64,000 nt of DNA, from contig NZ_JAXUHN010000088.1 of the NCBI RefSeq assembly GCF_035916875.1, positions 11,885 through 75,884 of the forward strand. Reading direction: 5' to 3'. This DNA is from Methylomicrobium sp035916875. GTDB lineage: Bacteria; Pseudomonadota; Gammaproteobacteria; Methylococcales; Methylomonadaceae. The translations under genes were made by a program, and so were the position numbers. A model generated the notes under the pieces. The model was not told where the DNA came from. It worked only from the letters and a program-made list of their open reading frames with translations, and made no database searches. The stretch's first letter is position 1. Every line of letters starts with the position of its first letter. Positions 60,460 through 64,000 of this stretch are shown in pieces.

Positions 60460-60819
60460 TTATGCAGCCTCAACAGGAAAAGATGAATTAAAAAGATCAA
60501 TTATTTGTTTACGAAAAATGGCATATCTTTCACCTGACACACTCAAACCATGTTCAATCAAGGAATAATAAAAACTGTGAGAAAAACCCCGAATTTCAGT
60601 TAGAAATGAATCAACCTTTGCATACTCAGTTTGATAAGCAAGTTCAGATTCAAAAATAAAAGTCTGAAGATCGGAAAGGATGGATAAAGCCCTCGACAAA
60701 TTCCCAAAATCCAACGCCGCGTTAATAAAGTCAGTTTTACAAAGAAGATGAAGATAAAGCGTACGGATCAAATGCCTTTCGAATTCCTGAAACTGTTGAG
60801 AATTCTTATCAACGTTCAT
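60460..60819 (-). CDS. small phage protein of unknown function
   Basis: 119 residues from ATG 60819 (MNVDKNSQQFQEFER), chosen because AAGGGGAAAG lies upstream. Helical, soluble. Overlaps the HTH gene by 4 nt and abuts the next gene (stop and start 0-1 nt apart), so belongs to one early unit. Confidence 0.6.
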   Translation of the reverse strand: MNVDKNSQQFQEFERHLIRTLYLHLLCKTDFINAALDFGNLSRALSILSDLQTFIFESELAYQTEYAKVDSFLTEIRGFSHSFYYSLIEHGLSVSGERYAIFRKQIIDLFNSSFPVEAA

Positions 60820-61022
60820 AACACTTTCCCCTTTTTCAAATTTTCTGAAAGTAAAACCAGATTGATAAGCTGGTAGCGACCGACTTTTACAGTCGGGAGA
60901 TAGCCGGAATCGATCCATCCACCGACGACGCCGGGAGAACGACCGATCTTTTCGGCAAATAAATCGGGATGCATAAGGGGAACGCCTGACTCTATGTTGA
61001 CTATGACTTGTTGTTGGTCCAT
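60816..61022 (-). CDS. HTH/MerR-like DNA-binding protein (excisionase-like)
   Basis: 68 residues. HPDLFAEKIGRSPGVVGGWIDSGYLPTVKVGRYQLIN (shown in parts) is a winged or MerR-type helix-turn-helix as in AlpA/excisionase proteins. First gene of the minus-strand early run, divergent from the repressor. Could act as excision or lytic activator; inferred. Confidence 0.65.
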   Translation of the reverse strand: MDQQQVIVNIESGVPLMHPDLFAEKIGRSPGVVGGWIDSGYLPTVKVGRYQLINLVLLSENLKKGKVL

Positions 61023-61072
61023 GATTGCCTCATTAGCCTTGTTTTGGCTGTGTTAAGCTGAATAGATAACGT

Positions 61073-61091
61073 ACATGTATTATATACATGT
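61073..61091. promoter_or_regulatory. operator dyad between divergent regulators
   Basis: ACATGTAT-TAT-ATACATGT, perfect 8-bp arms, between the HTH gene (61022) and the repressor start (61088). A second TACATGTA lies inside the repressor gene (61117-61124). Likely the lysogeny-switch operator. Confidence 0.65.
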
Positions 61092-61402
61092 TCATGGAAA
61101 AAATACAAGAATTATTTACATGTATGATAGACGAGTTCGAAATAAATAGAAGGATGAAAGAGCTAAGAAATCACTTAAAAGTTACAGTTGACGATTTTTC
61201 ATTAAAAACTGGAATAAAAAGTGGACAAATCAGCAGCATAGAAAACAACCGTCAAAAAGTGTACGGATGGCATATACAAGTAATTTCAGACATATGGCCA
61301 AAATACGCCTACTGGCTCGCAACAGGAAAAACAATAGAGGATTGCGGACAAATCAGCCCAGAACTGGAGGAAACCAGAAGGAATCTAAAAACGGGTACGT
61401 GA
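61088..61402 (+). CDS. phage repressor-like HTH protein
   Basis: 104 residues; XRE-like helix-turn-helix at about 22-60 (MKELRNHLKVTVDDFSLKTG, GQISSIENNRQ). ATGs at 61088 and 61094 both possible; a third Met at codon 13 (61124) gives MIDEFEINRRMKEL. Divergent from the excisionase-like gene with a palindrome over its start, so an autoregulated repressor of the prophage is inferred. Confidence 0.65.
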   Translation: MFMEKIQELFTCMIDEFEINRRMKELRNHLKVTVDDFSLKTGIKSGQISSIENNRQKVYGWHIQVISDIWPKYAYWLATGKTIEDCGQISPELEETRRNLKTGT

Positions 61403-61493
61403 TTGCGGGGAAGGTAGAAAAAAAATGGTTTAAAAGGGGCGATCAGAATTAAATAGCATCTATACTTAAGATTTTTTATAAAATTGAATAAAG

Positions 61494-62126
61494 ATGTTAG
61501 TAATATTTTGCTTAGTAAACTTAAGTTTTCTGATCGGATACAAAATAGGAAATTACACAAAAGAAAAAAGTGAGTTTTACATACAAAATGACGCAGAATC
61601 AAATGTCAAGGAAGTATTAAAATATCTTGATAAAAATAAATACTATGTAATGCATGACATCACTTTACCTACGGAAGAAGGAACTACACAGATAGACCAT
61701 ATAGTTTTTTCACAGACCGGAATATTTGTTATAGAAACGAAAGGACATAAAGGATGGATATTTGGAAATGAAAAAGATAAAAACTGGACGCAGGCTTTAC
61801 CGAGAGGTAAAAAATTCAAATTCTACAATCCGGTAATACAAAACAATAACCATATAAAAAATATAGTTAAAATTAGTAATATACCGATTTGGGCAACAAG
61901 AACGATAATAGTCTTTACAAATCAAGAAACAGAATTTAAAACAAAAATGCCTAACCATGTAATTAAAATAAATGAATTAACAAGTTTTATAAATAAATGG
62001 AATTTAAATACATTAGATAAAAAACAATTACATGAAGCAATAGGATGTATAGAATTCTACAGAAAAGAAAGGTCAGAAGAAACAAATAGAAGACATATAG
62101 AATATATAAATAAAAAGTTTAATTAG
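61494..62126 (+). CDS. NERD-domain nuclease-like membrane protein
   Basis: 210 residues, very AT-rich. One N-terminal helix anchors it (about 2-18). NERD domain follows: TTQIDHIVFSQTGIFVIETKG holds the Asp and the Glu-x-Lys pair of the restriction-endonuclease-like site. Not a known inovirus structural gene, so I regard it as cargo of the prophage; nuclease or defence function is inference. Confidence 0.8.
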   Translation: MLVIFCLVNLSFLIGYKIGNYTKEKSEFYIQNDAESNVKEVLKYLDKNKYYVMHDITLPTEEGTTQIDHIVFSQTGIFVIETKGHKGWIFGNEKDKNWTQALPRGKKFKFYNPVIQNNNHIKNIVKISNIPIWATRTIIVFTNQETEFKTKMPNHVIKINELTSFINKWNLNTLDKKQLHEAIGCIEFYRKERSEETNRRHIEYINKKFN

Positions 62127-62181
62127 CAATAGGGAAAAAAATAATCAAAGAGATTAAAAGACAAACCGGAGTCAAGCTAAA

Positions 62182-62598
62182 GTGAAAAAAACATATCCCT
62201 ACACTATCGAAAAGGACGAAGAAGGATTTTTTTTCGTGCAATTCGTGGACATAGAAGAAGCCTTTACAGAAGGCGAAACATTAGAGGAAGCCATCTATAA
62301 CGCCGACGAAGTATTAAGCGCAATGCTGGCTTACAGGATGGATAAAAGCCAGGAAATACCGGAACCGTCCGACTGCCCAAAAAACGGCCAAATGGGAACA
62401 CCAAACCCGGAAGTTCAAGCAGCTTTGCTGTTGAGAAAGGCGAGAGGATCAAAACCGTTATCGGAACTGGCAACCGCAATGAAAACCTCATGGCCAGCAG
62501 CACAACGACTAGAAGACCCTCACCATTGGCCAAACTTGAAGCAATTAGATAAAGCAGCCAGAGCTTTAGGTAAAAAACTAGTTCTATCGCTTGAATAA
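62182..62598 (+). CDS. HicB-like antitoxin with C-terminal HTH
   Basis: 138 residues from GTG 62182. N-terminal partially degraded RNase H fold (YPYTIEKDEEGFFFVQFVD, GETLEEAIYNADEVLSAML), then a helix-turn-helix region (PEVQAALLLRKARGSKPLSELATAMKTSWPAAQRLE, shown for location) as in type II HicB proteins. No HicA gene is adjacent. Higher GC than the NERD gene beside it, so it may have a separate origin. Cargo of the prophage next to attR. Confidence 0.8.
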   Translation: MKKTYPYTIEKDEEGFFFVQFVDIEEAFTEGETLEEAIYNADEVLSAMLAYRMDKSQEIPEPSDCPKNGQMGTPNPEVQAALLLRKARGSKPLSELATAMKTSWPAAQRLEDPHHWPNLKQLDKAARALGKKLVLSLE

Positions 62599-62715
62599 TC
62601 CTGTTTCCACTTTCTTTCCAGTTTTTCCAGTTTTTTAGAGCTTTGATAGGCTTGAACAAAAAGCAAAAGCCAGTATTTAAGCCTATTGCAAAGGTTTAAA
62701 GCTGATAACAAGTCT

Positions 62716-62764
62716 CTTTTAATGCGGTTGTCCCGGGTTCGAATCCCGGACGACCCACCAACTA
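62716..62764. other. attR core (49-bp direct repeat, copy 2)
   Basis: Identical to 52391-52439. It restores only the 3' part of the tRNA, so no functional tRNA is formed here. Marks the right prophage-host junction. Confidence 0.95.
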
Positions 62765-62816
62765 GCCACCTGTAATCAATAACTTATCAGTTATCCGTTT
62801 ACTACATTCCATCTTA

Positions 62817-63294
62817 TCAATCCGGATTTTTGCCGGACTCTTTCTCCACTATTTTTTCCACCGCATTGAGCAGTTCTTCCAGTTCCGCTGGAGAATAATG
62901 CGTCGTGACATCACCCGACTTGTGATGCAACAGCACTTTCCGCGTTTCAAACGCCACTCCCGCGGCTCTTAAGCGCCGCCCAAACGTATGCTTGAGCAAA
63001 CGTATGCTTGAGATTGTGAGGCCCGCGCGTGTAACTGCCGTCAGTCGGTAACCCTGCCTTTTTCCATGCTGTTTGCCAGCCGGTATTGTTCATCGAATAG
63101 ACGTGTTTCCCACGATGCGGAAACACATACTCGGGATGAATTCCCCGTTGCCCCTCAATCACCGATTTGGCGACACGGTTTAACACCACGACCTGATCTT
63201 CCTTGTTCTTTTCTCCCGGCCAAATGCCGTCCAGATACTGCACGGCTTTACCTGGCGTAATAAAAACACTAGTTCGGCAATCAGGATAACCCAT
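62817..63294 (-). pseudogene. broken tyrosine integrase of an older element
   Basis: Minus-strand fragment with VLNRVAKSV, IHPEYVFPHRGKHVYS, GPHNLKHTFGRRLRAAGV and LLHHKSGDVTTHYS, the C-terminal catalytic parts (H-x-x-K, H, Y) of a phage integrase. A 16-bp unit is duplicated in tandem (62981-62996 and 62997-63012), shifting the frame. The N-terminal half, including the catalytic Arg, is missing at the IS6 junction near 63290. 3' end faces the tRNA, like the active integrase. Confidence 0.85.
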
Positions 63295-63440
63295 CGGTTC
63301 AACGTGGCATGATCCACATTGACGCCGCGTTCATCCATGATTTCTTCCAAATCTCGGTAGGAGACGCCATAGCGCACATAGAAGAAAACCGCGTACAAAA
63401 TCACTTCTTTAGGAAAATGGGCTCCACTGAAACCGATCAC
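63286..63440 (-). pseudogene. 5' fragment of an IS6-family transposase
   Basis: GAHFPKEVILYAVFFYVRYG, VSYRDLEEIMDERGVNVDHA and TLNRWV are the N-terminal signature of IS6/IS26-type transposases. The frame runs on into the integrase remnant, so it was cut at about 63290. The DDE catalytic part is lost. Upstream bases to 63676 may include the insertion-sequence end. Confidence 0.85.
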
Positions 63441-63676
63441 GCTTTGGTCCTTCTCAAATCCTGATATTATCGCAGGATCTCGGCAAAATTTGCGAAAGCC
63501 TGTGCTCTCTTATGCTTGAGTGGGGAAGATACGGGATGGGTGTGCGCTTGACAGGTCAAGCGCTCGACATTAAACAGTAGCAGAACGCTGTTTAAGGCAA
63601 AAAAGTTCGAGCGAAGTCTGAAAAAATTGCTGCGCCGTAGGTATGCCCCAAAAGTAGAGTCAAGTCCGACAGGCTC
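63441..63676. other. intergenic region, possible insertion-sequence end
   Basis: 236 bases. No gene. The stretch just before the transposase start is where the terminal inverted repeat would lie, but the partner end is lost and I cannot define it. Confidence 0.4.
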
Positions 63677-64000
63677 CTAGCGGCCTTTTACTATCGTGCA
63701 CCACTCGCCGACGATATTTAAAAAATTCCTCGCCGAGTGATCCACTGTAGTGACCTCCGTGATATTGCCGTTTTGCTTTGCCGCGCGAACACTGGCATCG
63801 CCGCGCGCCAGCAAGCCCAAGATGGACTCCGCACAGGCTTTGCCTTCCTTCGTCACGCCGGGGGTGCCAGAACCGGCTTCTCCGGTCGCTATATCGCCCC
63901 AGATAACCTCGGTACCCAGCACTCCCTTAATCGGCGAATCGACGATCATACACCCGCTCAGGCTGGTCGCCAGGATCGCCAAGCCTAGCGCCGAGCAATT
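63677..64000 (-). CDS. TRL-like lipoprotein, 5' end beyond window
   Basis: At least 107 residues; the reading frame stays open to the window edge (NCSALGLAILATSLSGC). A lipobox LSGC follows a hydrophobic stretch, so the protein is a lipoprotein. The remainder, GVTKEGKACAESILGLLARGD and SVRAAKQNGNITEVTTVDHS, is the TRL-like family pattern. Function of the family is unknown. Start lies outside. Confidence 0.8.
   Translation of the reverse strand, partial: NCSALGLAILATSLSGCMIVDSPIKGVLGTEVIWGDIATGEAGSGTPGVTKEGKACAESILGLLARGDASVRAAKQNGNITEVTTVDHSARNFLNIVGEWCTIVKGR

Larger units (their letters stand above)
52391..62764. mobile_element. inovirus (filamentous phage) prophage in tRNA-Lys
   Basis: About 10.3 kb between two copies of a 49-bp perfect direct repeat (52391-52439 and 62716-62764) covering the tRNA anticodon-to-3' end. 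It contains a tyrosine integrase next to attL, a Rep_trans-type initiator, Zot/pI, pVI-, pIII-, pVIII- and pV-like genes, two origin-like hairpin regions, a lysogeny switch and cargo genes. All structural genes are on the minus strand. Base composition is much more AT-rich than the flanks. All modules needed for a functional filamentous phage seem present. Confidence 0.9.

Noticed and set aside
52360..62764. Integrative plasmid or satellite instead of a phage
   Set aside because: Coat, pIII-like, Zot and pVI-like genes in standard order show a filamentous phage.

Overview
The window looks like part of a gammaproteobacterial chromosome. The core gene order (yebC-ruvCAB-ybgC-tolQRAB-pal-cpoB-queE-queC, and gshB-tonB-algH-ruvX-pyrR-pyrB-pyrC') is the order known from Pseudomonas-like gammaproteobacteria. 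SufU with SufBCDS, the paired cNMP-binding/rhodanese protein and the methionine-rich copper oxidase would fit a methanotroph of the order Methylococcales, but no methane-oxidation gene is present, so that is inference. Core genes are GC-rich. Two blocks are clearly AT-rich and foreign: 28.4-29.7 kb and the prophage at 52.4-62.8 kb.

Layout. 0-0.5 kb: a RelE/ParE-type toxin-antitoxin pair. 0.8-11.4 kb: Holliday-junction processing (ruvCAB), the Tol-Pal envelope machine and two preQ0/queuosine genes. 11.4-17.1 kb (minus strand): gshB, a TonB-like gene, algH, ruvX, pyrR, pyrB and an inactive dihydroorotase-like pyrC'. 17.4-22.6 kb: ribosomal proteins L28 and L33, a signalling protein, DegQ, MoaB and small membrane proteins. 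22.7-32.8 kb (minus strand): a SUF iron-sulfur operon with its own Rrf2-type regulator, interrupted twice. Between sufB and sufC sit a bestrophin, a toxin-antitoxin pair, an AbiC-like membrane protein and a frameshifted HicB-type gene. Between sufD and sufS sits a plus-strand Uma2-family gene. 33.7-36.4 kb: an arsenic operon (arsR, arsI-like, arsC, acr3). 36.7-41.3 kb: poorly characterised small and membrane proteins. 41.7-51 kb: hpf-type protein, cmoM, lnt, acylphosphatase, rlmKL, an FKBP isomerase, a DUF486 protein and a TAT-exported multicopper oxidase. 51.1-52.4 kb: alanine dehydrogenase and tRNA-Lys(TTT).

52.4-62.8 kb is a complete filamentous-phage (inovirus) prophage in the 3' end of tRNA-Lys(TTT), bounded by a perfect 49-bp direct repeat. 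On the minus strand it has an HTH gene, two small unknowns, an ssDNA-binding protein, two tiny membrane proteins, the major coat protein with a terminator, a pIII-like adsorption protein, a pVI-like protein, Zot/pI, Rep and integrase. On the plus strand it carries a repressor, a NERD-domain nuclease-like protein and a HicB-like protein. Its two non-coding regions hold two near-palindromes of about 146 nt, a perfect 38-bp inverted repeat, and four elements matching the sigma-54 -24/-12 promoter pattern (GG-N10-GC), all pointing antisense to the phage genes. This arrangement is the most interesting thing in the window. Just past attR lie the wreck of an older integrase and an IS6-type transposase fragment, so the tRNA has probably been used more than once.

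The right edge cuts through a TRL-like lipoprotein gene.
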